Below the pieces are notes generated by a model that was given only the letters and a program-made list of their open reading frames with translations, ran no database searches and had not been told where the DNA came from. From Crithidia sp. LVH-60A (taxonomy: Eukaryota > Euglenozoa > Kinetoplastea > Trypanosomatida > Trypanosomatidae), in contig CP119637.1 in assembly GCA_030078075.1 (NCBI GenBank), forward strand, positions 1,364,501 to 1,428,500: DNA of 64,000 bases, in the 5' to 3' direction. A program made the position numbers and the translations under genes. Below, piece after piece: positions 31,920-42,600 of the stretch. Numbering within the stretch: position 1 is the stretch's first letter; each line of letters starts with the position of its first letter.

Positions 31920-34900
31920 CTAATCACTGTCCGAGGAGTTCTCGAAGCTGTCGTCGCTGTACTCGGCGTCCTTCTTTGCCGCCACCGGCTTCGGCACCGG
32001 CGCAGAAGTCAACGACGGCACCGAGAGCGAGGCGCTACGCACAGGAGCACTTGCGGGCTTCTTCGGCTTGCTGGTGCTGCTCCGACTGCTGTCTGAACTG
32101 TTAGAGCTGCTCCCGCTGCCGCTATCCGTGTCGGAGTCGCTCGAGCTGCTGCTACGGTCGCTGCTGCTACTGGAGCTGTGGCTGCCCACTCTCTTCTTCT
32201 CCCTCCTCGTCTTACTCGCCTCCTCAGCACCGGCTTTCGTAGCAGGCTCATTGGTTTCGGCTGCTGCGGCGGCGGCAGCCTCCGTGCTGTCTCCCGCTGC
32301 TCCATCACCCTCAGCATCAATAGCGGCAGGATCGCCGCCACCTACAGCAGAGGCGGCAAGGATCGTCTTGATTGTGGCCCCATCCAGCCCGGTATCCTTG
32401 AGGGACTGTAGAATGCTCTGCTCCGCTGCCGCACGCGCCTTAGACTCCTCCTGCAGGTGCACCGGCTCCGCAAACACAGGCGGCATTTCCGCCACGCGTT
32501 GCTTCATCTCGTTCAACCGCGCCTCGGCTGCCTTCTCACTCTCCTGCATCGCAGCACGCAACGCCTTCACCTTGGCTCGAATGGCGACTTCGTGCTCGGC
32601 GTGGTGGTCGACCAGGTAGCCAGAGAGCCGCTGCCGCACCTCGCGCTGTCGCTGCGCCACGGCCTTCCAATACTGCTCATCCGCCTCCGCTGTTTTGTTC
32701 TGCTCCTCCGACTGCTTGACGTACGTCGAGTAGATGGCTTCGGTGCGGAGGGCGTGGGCACGGGTGCCGCGAGGGGCGGTGGTGTGGTGGCCGCGCTGGG
32801 GTGAGCGCGTGACGCTGCCGGATGGCGGAGACGCGCTTCGTTGCTGCTGTTGCTGCTGCTCATTCTTCTCCGCAGTGAGAGATGATGGAGCACCGGCTGT
32901 CGACCGCGTCCGTCGCTGACGCTGCTGCGACGGCGGAGGCAGGGCGGAGACGCTGCGTGGTGGACGGCGTCCCACCACCTTCTCCGCCCGCACACTTGGT
33001 GTGATGTCAAACGGTTTTGGTGTCGTCGTTGGCTGCGCCTTCTTCTTCTCGGCCAGCTCCGTCGTGTTCTTTGCCCAGAGCGCAGCAAAGTTCGGAACGC
33101 CTGGCTTGACGTTCGGCTTGAAGGTCAGCTGGGGGTTGTAGCGACGCCACGTAGCCTCCTTTTCATCCAGCACCGTCGTCGATGGGCGAGCCACGGATGG
33201 CGCTGTGGAGGCAGCAGCAGCAGCACCAACAGGAAGCACTACACTCTGCACCGCTGCACCTGCGTCTGCTCCACCACTCGCGGTGGGAACTGTGGCTGCT
33301 GCGGTGGCAGCGGTCACTGCGCCGGCAGTCCCTGGCGGAGGCGGAGCAACGGACGGTGGAATCGCAACACCGAGGGACGACGATGCAGGACCCTGCTGCG
33401 CGGGTGGAGGTAGAGCGGATGGGGCAGGCGGAGAGGCCGCACCGCCCAGAGCCGCCGGCGGTGGTGGTAGAGGCACGGCTGCTGCAGCAGCAGTAGGTGG
33501 TGCTGGAGGCACGGGTGGCATGGCCGAGGCGGGGGACACCACAGACGAGGGCATAACCGACAGCAGCGGAGATGGTGACGACGGGGGTGGCAGCGGCGGC
33601 GGCGCAGCGGAAAGAGGGGGAATTGCAGGTGCAGGCAGAGCAGCCGCAGCACTGCCCGGTGGCGGTGTGCTCGTCGTCGACGTGCTGAGGAGGGAGAGAG
33701 AGTGGTGCGGAGCGGGGGAGGTTGTGCCGACTGTCGCGGCCTCTCCTGGTGGTGCGAGCGGCAGCGGGACGGACGCGGGAGGAGGGAGCGGTGGTGGTGG
33801 TGCGGCGGGGAGTGAAGGAGGTGGTGCCAAGGGGCCGGCAGCTGCGGCAGAGGCGGGTACCTGCGCTGCTGCTGGTGGCGGTGGAGGTGGCACAGCTGCG
33901 AGTGGAGCTGCAGGGACAGCTGTTACAGGAAGGGAAGAGAGCGGGAGCGGTGCGGGCAGGGGAACGGCTGCGGTGCTAGGAGGCACAGGCACTGCGACAG
34001 CCGCCGACGCCGCCACAGGATGGATCGCCTGTCCCACACCGAAGCACGGTGCGCCGCCACCGCCACCACCACCCGCTCCACAGGATGCCATCAAGAGAGC
34101 CGCGTTAACACTACCGATATTCGCGGCCGTCGCGTCAAAGCAACGCCCCGGTGTTGGGCTGGTGAGCAGCGGCAGCACCTTCCGCACCTCCTCGTCCACC
34201 TCCATCTTCCGCGCCGCGGCACGGTACTTGATGCGCTCCTTGCGGACACGCTCGTGGTCGCTCAAGGCGGGCCACAGCCGCATCTGCACCTCCAGCGGCA
34301 CCTCGTTCACCTGCGGAGCGGCAACACCGCCGCCGTCGACTCGTGCACCCGCGCTCTGCGCTCGTCGCCGCAGCTCATTCCGCGGAACGGGCTTCCCATC
34401 CGGGCCGTAGACGACGCCCATCAGCTCCTCGCGGGTGTGCCGCAGGCTCTGCGCCGATACCCGCACATACGCAGCTTCCTCCTGTGCCTGCCGGGCCCGC
34501 TCCCGCGCCATGAGCTCGATGGCGGCCTTCCGCTGGCACCACTCCTCGACCATCAGCTCGTACTTATTCATGAAGGTGGACGGCGGGACGGGCTTGGCCT
34601 TCAAGGGGTGGCGGCGGTGCGCCTCAGCGGCGGCCTCGCGTGCGCGCCGGTCCTCCTCGGCGCGCTGCTCGCGAATGCGCGGCGGCTTTACCAATTCCCG
34701 TGCCTGAAAGGTGAAGGGCTCGACGTGTCGCATGCGCGACTCCCGCCGCTCCTTGTAGCCCTGCACGTCGCCGACGGAGTTGAAGTACTGGCTCATTGAC
34801 GTGCGAGCGACCGCCTCGTACTTTTTCCGCAGCGTCTCGAGCTCCTTTAAGCGATCTTGGTAGGACCACTGTGTGCGGCTGGCTTTTCCACCCGGCGCTG

Positions 34901-35111
34901 CGGTGTTTGCTGAAGTGCCTGCAGCTGGCGAAGCAGCCACGTTCGCCTCCTGCGCGCTTAATTCGCGGACGCAGCGATACTGTGCGAGTGCCGGGGTACC
35001 GCTAGCCAATGCTGTGCAAGAGTCCCCGAGTGCCGTGTGGCCCAGCAGCTGCTCCAGGCGGTGCTGCTCCTCGCGCAGCTGCTGCAGCTGCCCTATCATG
35101 GACTCTTCCAT
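31920..35111 (-). CDS. FAM161-like cytoskeletal protein with long proline-rich centre
   Basis: A 1063-residue intact protein from the ATG at 35109-35111. Residues 5-25 and 84-110 look like short coiled coils. Residues 130-215 hold a FAM161-type block: EPFTFQAREL, a long charged helix, LKAKPVPPSTF, then a helical segment rich in Arg/Glu. A second matching segment near residues 660-700 contains LTFKPNVKPGVPNFAALW. Between them (about 350-640) is a very long Pro/Ala tract with repeated runs of four to five prolines. The tail (about 970-1063) is Ser/Asp-rich with clusters of consecutive Ser and an acidic end (SDDSFENSSDSD). FAM161 proteins bind microtubules at centrioles and ciliary bases, so a basal-body or flagellar role is plausible. 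The assignment is from motif pattern only. Confidence 0.65.
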   Translation of the reverse strand: MEESMIGQLQQLREEQHRLEQLLGHTALGDSCTALASGTPALAQYRCVRELSAQEANVAASPAAGTSANTAAPGGKASRTQWSYQDRLKELETLRKKYEAVARTSMSQYFNSVGDVQGYKERRESRMRHVEPFTFQARELVKPPRIREQRAEEDRRAREAAAEAHRRHPLKAKPVPPSTFMNKYELMVEEWCQRKAAIELMARERARQAQEEAAYVRVSAQSLRHTREELMGVVYGPDGKPVPRNELRRRAQSAGARVDGGGVAAPQVNEVPLEVQMRLWPALSDHERVRKERIKYRAAARKMEVDEEVRKVLPLLTSPTPGRCFDATAANIGSVNAALLMASCGAGGGGGGGAPCFGVGQAIHPVAASAAVAVPVPPSTAAVPLPAPLPLSSLPVTAVPAAPLAAVPPPPPPAAAQVPASAAAAGPLAPPPSLPAAPPPPLPPPASVPLPLAPPGEAATVGTTSPAPHHSLSLLSTSTTSTPPPGSAAAALPAPAIPPLSAAPPPLPPPSSPSPLLSVMPSSVVSPASAMPPVPPAPPTAAAAAVPLPPPPAALGGAASPPAPSALPPPAQQGPASSSLGVAIPPSVAPPPPGTAGAVTAATAAATVPTASGGADAGAAVQSVVLPVGAAAAASTAPSVARPSTTVLDEKEATWRRYNPQLTFKPNVKPGVPNFAALWAKNTTELAEKKKAQPTTTPKPFDITPSVRAEKVVGRRPPRSVSALPPPSQQRQRRTRSTAGAPSSLTAEKNEQQQQQQRSASPPSGSVTRSPQRGHHTTAPRGTRAHALRTEAIYSTYVKQSEEQNKTAEADEQYWKAVAQRQREVRQRLSGYLVDHHAEHEVAIRAKVKALRAAMQESEKAAEARLNEMKQRVAEMPPVFAEPVHLQEESKARAAAEQSILQSLKDTGLDGATIKTILAASAVGGGDPAAIDAEGDGAAGDSTEAAAAAAAETNEPATKAGAEEASKTRREKKRVGSHSSSSSSDRSSSSSDSDTDSGSGSSSNSSDSSRSSTSKPKKPASAPVRSASLSVPSLTSAPVPKPVAAKKDAEYSDDSFENSSDSD

Positions 35112-36062
35112 TCTTTGTTTGCTTGTTGCTGGCTGTTGTAGTTGTACGGCGCCGGTGTTTACTTTCTAGGGCAGATCTGAAAAGGTAAGAGTAGGCTCCT
35201 GCGTTTCTCTCTGCAAAGCACGACGTACGTTAGTCGTTGTGGTGCGGTTGGCAAACCAATCCCACGTTCTATAAGTCTTAAAGGAATACTGCCTATTGCC
35301 TCGACTACGCGTATCTATATCTCTCTCTATGTGTGTGTGCAGTTGCTTGTGAGTGTGTGTGTGCGGGTGCGAATGAATGCTTCCGAGTTGCACCGCGCAC
35401 AAGAACTAAAATATGTGTGCTTTATCTTCTTTTCTTCTCTTAGCAGGTTAAAGATAGTGTGTGCAGGAGTTGCGAGTAGCCGTTTGCCCTCTCCTACTGC
35501 AACACAAAAATGAGGAGAGAAAAAAAGGATAATGGAAAGAACGAGAGAGAGACAGATGGGGTAGAGTGATGATAGGTAATGAGATACGATGCATTCGAGA
35601 CAGCTAGCGGCGTTGTAAGACGCTGTAAATTCTGCTGCAAGGAACTACTCGTCAGCTTCGTTTTACGTAAAAGTTGTGAGAAGAAAAAACGTTCACAATG
35701 TCGTTCGGTGACCATGCCGTCATATGCAAAGGCACAATGCCGCGAATGCTGCTCATAAAGAAGCAGCGGTCCTTCTCACGCCACTGACGACAGTGCTGCC
35801 TCTTCATGTTTTGTTTGTGTAGCCTTCTTTCTCCCTCTTTTTTCCTCCTGCCGTGTCGGAGTTGGTAATGATGTGGCGAAAGCGAGCGCCTCGCGAGTGC
35901 CAAGCTGGGAAAAAAATAGTCAATATTTAACAGACAAGAAAAAGAGAGGCGCAATTTCTAAATTAAAGTAGTAAAGAAAAAGAAAACCTCACGAAGCACC
36001 TCCTTCTCTCTCCAGTCCAAGCGAGGTGCACACAAACATGAAGTGGAAATGCTGTTTTATGT
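35112..36062. other. Spacer between membrane-protein gene and FAM161-like gene
   Basis: About 950 bases without a supported gene. A possible splice acceptor for the FAM161-like gene is the AG at 35177-35178 after a short pyrimidine run. Confidence 0.5.
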
Positions 36063-38462
36063 CTACTCCACCACGATGCGAATTTCCACCTCGCGGCGGC
36101 ACCGCACCCCACTGAAGACCACCATGCCAGAGCCGACGAGAAGCGCCAGCATCCCGCCAACAGCGAGAGCCAGCACAAGCGCCCATGCCTCCGTCGTCGG
36201 CGAGGGGCCACGCTGAACCGCAAAGAAGAGAAGCAGAGGGCTGGTGGAGCAAGCAGCGCCGATCACCATGCAGGCCGCACCTGCGATGTGGTCCACGTAA
36301 AACGACACGCTGTGGTAGGCGTACCAGCACAGCAACGAACAAAGGCACCCGCCCAGGAGGATGAGTAGGTCGGGGAAGATGCAATAGCAGGGGACGAGGG
36401 CAGCAACAAGACCTTGCGGCGGGATAGTTGTTGTTTTTGCGTTGCCAACGACGCTGCTGACGCGCTGCCCTGAAAGAACTCGGGGGAACTCCAAGTCAAC
36501 CACCTTTTCCTGCGCAGCCACATCGGAGCCCAGCACCGCATCCGCCACAAAAGCACCGATGCCCAGCGCCGCGGTGCAGACAGTCAGCGAGGTGCTGAGC
36601 AGAAACTGCTGACTCACCCGCTGACTCATCTCTCGCAGCTGCCGTGTGAAAGCGGTCCAGCAAACGCCAGTGACTAACACAGAGAGTCCCCACGCCAGCA
36701 GCACAAGCAACTCACTCTGTAAGGCAACCGCCCTCTTGCTGCACCACGCCTCACTCAAAGCGGTGCTGCCGACCGTGAAAACTGCGCCAAGCACCGCCAC
36801 ACCGCTGCCCACGACATCCCAGCTCGTCATGTACTCCCCGCTCTCGCCACCACACACTGTCTCGGTCAGCAGGTGCCCCACGAGCGCAGTCACCATCACC
36901 GCCGTCACTGTTGAGCCCATCGCAGGTGAAAAGATGAGCGCGAGCGTCACGCCAGCGGCCGCGAGGAGGGCGATGGTCCAGAGCCGCGGCAGCCGACTGC
37001 GCTGCTCGGGGTCCTCGAAGAAACCTCGCTCCTCCTCGGTGTCAGGACGCCACACAGCAGCGAGATGAAGGAGCATCACAACCGTCCCGAGCAGCGTCAC
37101 CAGAAAGAGCACAAATGGCACCGATATGGCGCGGTCCTTCAGCTGAGGTTGATTCCGCTCCAGATAGAATACACTGAAGAACGAAAGGCCGCTGAGGGCA
37201 CCGAAGACGGCGAGCAGCACGTAGGCGTACCACGGACGGCTGTAGACAACCAGCAAGTGCATGTACTCATCCTCCCCACGCGCCAGGCTGACGGACTCGA
37301 TGACGTTCTCCGAAAAGTGCACGCTGCGCGATGGCGAGGCGGCGGCAATCGGGGTGCCGTCACCGCTGCCCTCCTCGCATGGCACGGCTTGTGGCGGCGG
37401 GGTGGGCGTGCCGCTTGACCGCGACGCTGCCGTGGGCGACGAGCCCTGCCGACCAGGGATGGTAAGCCGGTCGCGCTGCTCGTGGTGCACCCCCGCAGCG
37501 GCCGGCAGCCTGCCACTCAGCACCGCACGCGCCAAAGGATCGCCGCGGACAGAGGCCAGGAGGCTGGTGCCTTCGTCATCTTCGTTATAGCTGTTGTTGT
37601 CGCGTGTTTCCCTCTCCTCCCCCGCCTCTCCGCGCAATCCGCCACGGCTGCCGCTGTAGGACGAGAGGGACGCCGAGTAGCTCGGGCCTGTACGGGAGAG
37701 CAGGCCAGCCGACAACCGCAGCGGAGACGGCACACTGCCGGCGGCGAAGGGAGAAGTGCGATCGCCGCCTGCCAGCGCACGGCGCAGCGCGTTGGCACCA
37801 CCAGGCGGCGGCGGCGTCCCGCGGCGTGGTGGGTGGCGGGAGATCAAGAGCGACGATGAAAGCGGTGGCAGCGCGGAGCTGTGAGAGGACGACGTCGCTG
37901 CTGCTGCCACTGCCACGCCTGTCGTTGCGAGAGCGTCGCCCTCCACCTGCGTCCCCCGAAGCGTGCTGTGCCGGCGTTGGTACTGCGGCACGCGCGGGGC
38001 GGGAGGCGGAGTGACGGTACCGCCACGCAGAGCCTCGCGAACCGCGGCAGCGTTGTTGTGCTCTACTTCAGAGGTTGAGCCAAAGGTGGACCCAGCTTCA
38101 TTATTTCCGCCATTTCCACCTAGCAGGCCCGCTGCGCCGAGTGCGCTGCTCAGCAGCGAGCGGTCAATGCGGTGCGACGGGGCAGAGCGAGCCTGAAAGT
38201 GCATGCGCTGCGAGACGACGTCTGCACGTCGCACCCCGAGTGCGTTGCTCAGGTCCGTCAAGTTCACACTCACCACACCGTGGTCAGGCGTGGCAAAGGA
38301 AATAGACTGCGTTGGTGCGGGGTGACTGCTGTTCGCGGCGGAGGCGGAGCTCGCCTGGCTGTCCCGCATATCGTGGGAGGAGTGCCGCGGAAGCGTGGAG
38401 GCGGTGGAGGCCGTCGTGGAGGGCCGACTCACGCCGTCACTGAAGCGTCGCGTAGGGTCCAT
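36063..38462 (-). CDS. Polytopic membrane protein, about ten transmembrane segments, long disordered N-terminus
   Basis: A 799-residue intact protein from the ATG at 38460-38462. The first 400 residues are Ser/Thr/Ala/Gly/Pro-rich and hydrophilic, probably a cytosolic regulatory region with many potential phosphorylation sites. The last 390 residues contain about ten hydrophobic segments, beginning with PWYAYVLLAVFGALSGLSFF and ending with WALVLALAVGGMLALLVGSG, and a short basic/acidic tail (RCRREVEIRIVVE). The even spacing recalls drug/metabolite or NIPA-like transporters, but I see no family signature, so the substrate is unknown. No cleavable signal peptide is present. Confidence 0.75.
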   Translation of the reverse strand: MDPTRRFSDGVSRPSTTASTASTLPRHSSHDMRDSQASSASAANSSHPAPTQSISFATPDHGVVSVNLTDLSNALGVRRADVVSQRMHFQARSAPSHRIDRSLLSSALGAAGLLGGNGGNNEAGSTFGSTSEVEHNNAAAVREALRGGTVTPPPAPRVPQYQRRHSTLRGTQVEGDALATTGVAVAAAATSSSHSSALPPLSSSLLISRHPPRRGTPPPPGGANALRRALAGGDRTSPFAAGSVPSPLRLSAGLLSRTGPSYSASLSSYSGSRGGLRGEAGEERETRDNNSYNEDDEGTSLLASVRGDPLARAVLSGRLPAAAGVHHEQRDRLTIPGRQGSSPTAASRSSGTPTPPPQAVPCEEGSGDGTPIAAASPSRSVHFSENVIESVSLARGEDEYMHLLVVYSRPWYAYVLLAVFGALSGLSFFSVFYLERNQPQLKDRAISVPFVLFLVTLLGTVVMLLHLAAVWRPDTEEERGFFEDPEQRSRLPRLWTIALLAAAGVTLALIFSPAMGSTVTAVMVTALVGHLLTETVCGGESGEYMTSWDVVGSGVAVLGAVFTVGSTALSEAWCSKRAVALQSELLVLLAWGLSVLVTGVCWTAFTRQLREMSQRVSQQFLLSTSLTVCTAALGIGAFVADAVLGSDVAAQEKVVDLEFPRVLSGQRVSSVVGNAKTTTIPPQGLVAALVPCYCIFPDLLILLGGCLCSLLCWYAYHSVSFYVDHIAGAACMVIGAACSTSPLLLFFAVQRGPSPTTEAWALVLALAVGGMLALLVGSGMVVFSGVRCRREVEIRIVVE

Positions 38463-39606
38463 GGTGTAAGAGCTACGTTACGGGAGACACGCGCACAGAA
38501 AAGCAAAATGAAAAAAGAAACTTGAAAGCAGAAAAGCAGAAAAGAAATCGTAGGAGAATAGTCGCGCGCACGTTGCTTTCTATGATTGTTGCCTCAATCT
38601 GCCGAATATTCTTCTTTTTTTTTCTCTAAGTGGGGCCGAGGTGCCAAAAAAGTCTAGAAGCAGAAAGAAACGAAAAGCCAAGTATAGATAGGACCGAGCG
38701 TGTGAGTGTGTGTGTTTGTTCCGAGACGGCCGCACGCACTCCAACTGAAAAAGAAAGGGGGTGAGAACTTCAAAAAAAAAAGCGGCGAAGTACAACAGCA
38801 AGTAAAGTGTATTTGGTTTTTTTTTTTTTTTGTTAGAAAAAAAAATCGAAGAAGGAAAAGAAAAAGTCAGAAAAGACGTGCGTTAGCGCAAAAAAAAGCA
38901 CTGGGTTGGTAACAGACGATACCGGCGGTGAGCACGCAGAGGACGCACAAGTGCGGAGAGAAGAACGAGTTCAGAAAAACGGAAGAGAAACGCCCTTCAA
39001 TTATTATTGAAAAGAAGAGAAAGTCAGGTTTGGAGTATCCGGGTAAAAAAGAAAAATGCGTTGTTGCTCGTCGTGTTGTGTACACTATTTTTTTTGTTTT
39101 TTTTTGTTTTTTTTGCTAAGCGCTGTTGCCCAACCTCTTTGTTTGCGGTTGGCTGAACGCCAGACCGTTTACCCAAGAGGCAGCGGTGTCACCACATTGA
39201 ACGGTTGGTTTGCGTAAGAACAAAAGAGCAGGCGGGAGAGGAGAGAGAAAGGGTAGCAAAGAAATCATGAGAGGCCAACGTCGTGCAGCAGATGGAGTCT
39301 CGAGAGCGCACCAACACTTCAGTATATTCACCCCAAATGCAGCACAACGAAAAGTTTGCTCAATTTTTCTTTCTTATCTCCGCTTTCGAGCACTGCAAGG
39401 TCGATAGTGTCGTAAGAACAGGCGATGAATGTGGCTGAGAAACGCTCGCGGAGAAATTCACGGCACATTATATGTACCACTGGCTGGGTTCCTCATCATC
39501 CTTGACAGATCTGCAAAACAGAGACCTCTCTCTCTCTCTTTCTCTTTTGTGTGTGGTGTGTCTTCAAAACAGCATCAGAAACTCGAGAAGAAGTCGATAT
39601 ATGTGT
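38463..39606. other. Spacer between DOP1 and membrane-protein genes
   Basis: About 1.1 kb without a supported gene. Long T run at 38818-38831 and T-rich run at 39087-39114 on the plus strand. Confidence 0.5.
38473..38541 (-). promoter_or_regulatory. Predicted trans-splice acceptor of the polytopic membrane protein gene
   Basis: A pyrimidine-rich region on the minus strand (about 38541-38490) is followed by AG at 38473-38474, about 10 bases before the ATG. An earlier AG near 38510 could also be used. Confidence 0.35.
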
Positions 39607-42600
39607 TCACAGCATGGTATCGGGATCTGTCATGGTGAGGTCCGCCTCTACATGGTCTTGCATAAACGCCACGTCCACCTCATTGTGGAAGCCCACACAC
39701 TCACCCACCTCCCGCTGCGCCAGCATCAGCCGCTGCACATCCTCATCGCCAGACAACGCCTCACCATTTACGCGCTGCAGCAGCAAGGAAAACGCCTGCG
39801 CTGCACGATGCACTCCATCAAGGCGTGCGTAGTGGGTGGAGGGCAGGTTGAAGAGCGGACGGCGCAGTCCACCATCACCAGCAGACGGCCGCGCCGACAA
39901 GGGCCAGCAGCGCTGAATAGTAGCAAGCACCGGTGCAAGTCCCTCACTGCTGCCCTCGTCACACGGCGGGTCCACCCGTGGCTCGTGCACTGCCGCGATG
40001 AGCGACGCAGGATCGAAGTGTAGTTCAGCGGCCACAGGTGGAGATTTCTGCAGCAGGTGAAGCACCTCCAAGTGGCTGACCAAGGGCACCCGACGCACCA
40101 CCGCAGCGCGCAGCAGCGCCGACATGGGCGAGGGCGTGTGTGGCACGCCTTTCTTCACCGCCCGACTCCTGCAGTACCGCTGTTGCTGCTGCAGGGCCAC
40201 GACGCTCGCCAGCGCGGTGTCATCCGTGAAGAGCCAGCGAAAGGAGAAGGCGTGCGCTGGGTAGAGGGTGTAGTCGGCGTCCAACACCTTCAGCGCCTCC
40301 ACCTGCAGCCGCAGCACCTCCTGCACCGCGTCGACACTGACGGCGGCAGACTCACTCCTGGCGCTATCCACTGCAGGGAGTGGTTTAATAGCCAGCGCAC
40401 GCAGCAGCTCTGGCCACACCAGCGGCCACAGCGACGCCGCCAACGATTCTCTGATGCCACACAGCAGCAGCACGCGAAAGACGAAGAACGCCGCTCGCAG
40501 TGGCTGCACGAACACCTCCTTTCTGTCCACCTCCGCCACGGTGGGTGTCGTGGTGGGCGAGAAGTGCTGCAGGGTGTGGGTGAGCTGCTCGCGGAGGACG
40601 TGGATGAGCTCCTTGTGGCGCACGACGGATACCGCAGGCCCGAGACCGGCATTGTGGAAAGCAGCAGCAGCAGCAGCAACCACTGTGGCTACCCCCGTCG
40701 ACGCGGCAGTCGCGCCACTGGTCGCTGGTGAGTCCTCCGTTGCCGTTACAGCGTAGGTGTAGAAGGCAAGACACTTTAGTGCACGCTCACGCAGCAGCGC
40801 CTCTGTTTCACGCGACATCATCAAAGTCGAGAGCCGCCCCGCTGACGGTACTAAGCGCTCGCACATCAGCGCGTGAAAGTCGCCATCCATCGCGCAGAGC
40901 TGACGCAGCAGTCGTGCCCACTCGTGCAGGCTGCCACGGCTGTAGCGGAAAAAGTGCTCCGAGAAGACGAGCGTCACTATGTCGCGGTGCACGCGCTTCT
41001 CGAAGCTCTGATCCGGCGCAAAGCCGTTGATGGCAGCGCGCAGCACCCGCAAACACGCGTTCACAAGGGGAGCGTTCGACACGATCTCTGCTTCTGACTC
41101 GGAAGCAATGCCGCGGCGCAGCGTGGGCAGCAGTGTGCGCTGGAAAACACGCGTGACGGCATCCACGAGGCGACCTGGGTTGTCGGTCCAGCTCAGCGAC
41201 GACGGCAGCACCGCGTGAAAGCACTGACAGAGCAGCTGCAGCAGCATCAGAGTGGCGCTGCGGTGGGTGGCTGCGGGGTTGAGAGAGAGGGCCTCCAGCA
41301 GACGACAGAGGGTGAACGAGTAGTCCTTGCTTTGGTAAATCTTCGACGCAGAGGCTGCCGTCCTGGGAGATGGAGAGGAGGAGGACAAGCCACGCACCGC
41401 ATTGCTCCTCTCGCTCTCTGTCCCACCCGTCTCTCCACGTGCGTAGGCGATGACGCAGTACACCGTGTGGAAGACGCAGCAGACGGCGAGGCTGTCCGGC
41501 GGCCCCTGCGAGACCACTTCACTCGTCAAGGCCAAAATCGCCTCGGCGTCGCGGTCTGTCAGCCCGCCCGGTCGCGCAGTACACACGCTCTCGACTAGCG
41601 TGTCCAGAAAGTACAGCACTTGCGCCACATGCGAGGGCGGGAGAGAAGTTGACAACGAGGTCAAGGCACCTTCACCGCCTCCTCTGCCCGCACGTGCCGC
41701 ACTTCCCTCCTCTGACTTTTGCGCACTCTGCTGCTCGGACCGCAGCTGCTTCGGAATGGCCTCTCGCAGCAAGGAGCCGAGCGTCGTGGCCACCTCAGCA
41801 ACAGACAGGCCGACGTCGTCCAGCAGCGCACCGGCAGCCCGCTGCGCCACCTCTCTTGCCGCCCACGCTGCAGAGCGCAGCCGCACCACCTCCGCCGCCA
41901 CAGCAGCATCCGCGCCAGCGCTACCCTCATGCACTGCTGTGCGACGGACTTCCCCCTCCTCCTCTTCACGAAGGCAGTGGTGGCCGCGCGATCTTTGCAC
42001 CTGCCGCAGTCGACACTGCCGCTGTCCAGCCGTCTCAAACACCCACAGCGCCGTCGACGAGGCGTGGGCGCCGCACCAGTGCTCTACGAAGGCCGTCACG
42101 AACTGCGGCCCGGCAGAGTGGCTGAGCAGAATGAGCAGCTGGCGAGCGGGCTCACGGGTTTCCTCGGTGGGACCGGCGGGTGGCGGCTGTGGCGACCGTG
42201 GGCCGTCCCTCCAGCCCATCGCTACCTCCTCCTCGGCATCCGCATCGTATCCCCAGGTGAAGGGCTGCGCAGAGGCATGGACGTGCCCACTCTGCGTGTG
42301 CGTCGTCGTGGGAGCGTGAATCGTGTGGCCCAGGCACAGGCCAGGCACAGCGGCGCTGACGAGCCGGCCAAGAGCCCCACGCAACGGGGCCAGCACCGGC
42401 GAGCGCGACCACATCGTGGTGCTCCGCGCACGTGCCACCGGGTCCTCCTGCGAAAAGGTACTCGCAATCCAGCTCATCGCCTCCTTGGCCTTCACGGCGG
42501 CTTCGTAGTTCTCGACATCCGCAGCGCGGGCAACACTGAAGAGAAAGCGGAGAAGGAAGGCGAGGGTGGCGTAGCAGACACAGCGCACGCGAGCGAGAGC

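Noticed and set aside
33205-34410. 401-residue plus-strand frame rich in Gly and Ala
   Set aside because: It is the antisense reading of the polyproline region of the FAM161-like protein (Pro codons reversed give Gly).
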